A stretch of DNA of 64,000 bases from NCBI GenBank assembly GCA_018806985.1, contig JADANN010000401.1, forward strand, positions 2,170,001 through 2,234,000, given 5' to 3'. Origin of the DNA: Angiostrongylus vasorum. Taxonomy: Eukaryota > Nematoda > Chromadorea > Rhabditida > Metastrongylidae. Both the position numbers and the translations under genes were made by a program. Of this stretch, positions 63,656 through 64,000 are shown one piece after another. Position 1 is the first letter of the stretch, and each line of letters begins with the position of its first letter. A model generated the notes under the pieces. It was not told the origin of the DNA. It saw nothing but the letters and a program-made list of their open reading frames with translations, and did no database searches.

Positions 63656-64000
63656 TAATATAAATAAGTAAAATTTTCAAATCTGTCATGATGTCTAAAT
63701 TAACTGCCTGCGAGCTCTTTGATGCAAATTTCACCTGAAATGCACTCCTTCAGGAAATTTTACCTACTCACCACAACGATATATTAATTATTAATGACTG
63801 AATGAAAAATCAGACCATTAAAAAACTTCTTGTCTGAAAATAAATACAAAACGGGGTTTCAAAGCCTGTGGAAAAATCCGATGTGGTAGTGGACTTCAAC
63901 TAAAGTGAAACACCTCACTTATATGTGAACATAGTCGTCTGTAAATGACTTTTTCGTAGCAAGGTGATAACCTAGCAAACCTAATCACTAAAGTTCCATG

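Overview
This window looks like nuclear DNA of a nematode, most probably a parasitic strongylid (hookworm-type). Coding sequence is split into short exons, mostly 60-200 bp, with TTTTCAG-like acceptors. Introns run from about 70 bp to over 5 kb and are loaded with interspersed repeats. The three recognisable genes (PP2A B56, an ATF4-type bZIP, an M13 neprilysin) have nematode-like relatives. Genus and species cannot be fixed from sequence alone. Exon models were built by hand from reading frame, splice dinucleotides and family motifs.

Layout: (1) 3.9-9.8 kb, + strand: PP2A B56 regulatory subunit, ten exons, N-terminal exons not found. (2) 10.2-13.9 kb: two broken pieces of RTE-clade LINEs. 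(3) 24.06-15.8 kb, - strand: a long coiled-coil protein gene of unknown identity; its largest intron holds a decayed Penelope-like element flanked by inverted terminal copies. (4) 25.5-27.2 kb, + strand: an ATF4-type bZIP gene with two minimal upstream ORFs and a 56-codon uORF overlapping the main start, plus a perfect 11-bp hairpin inside the overlap. (5) 47.7-27.7 kb, - strand: an 18-exon neprilysin (M13 zinc metallopeptidase), whose introns contain an RTE LINE, a second Penelope-like remnant and many short repeats. (6) 47.8-64 kb: mostly repeats, with a few unassigned exon-like blocks.

Repeats dominate. Family A is a tRNA-headed SINE, about 20 copies. Family D is a second tRNA-headed SINE sharing a central core with A. 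Family B is a foldback, TTAA-flanked MITE. Family C is an unclassified ~380-bp repeat. Family E carries a hammerhead-like core. Three Penelope terminal copies and several E copies share a CTGANGA / short stem / GAAA architecture, the most interesting structural signal here. The genes show no operon-like spacing and no evident functional link to each other.
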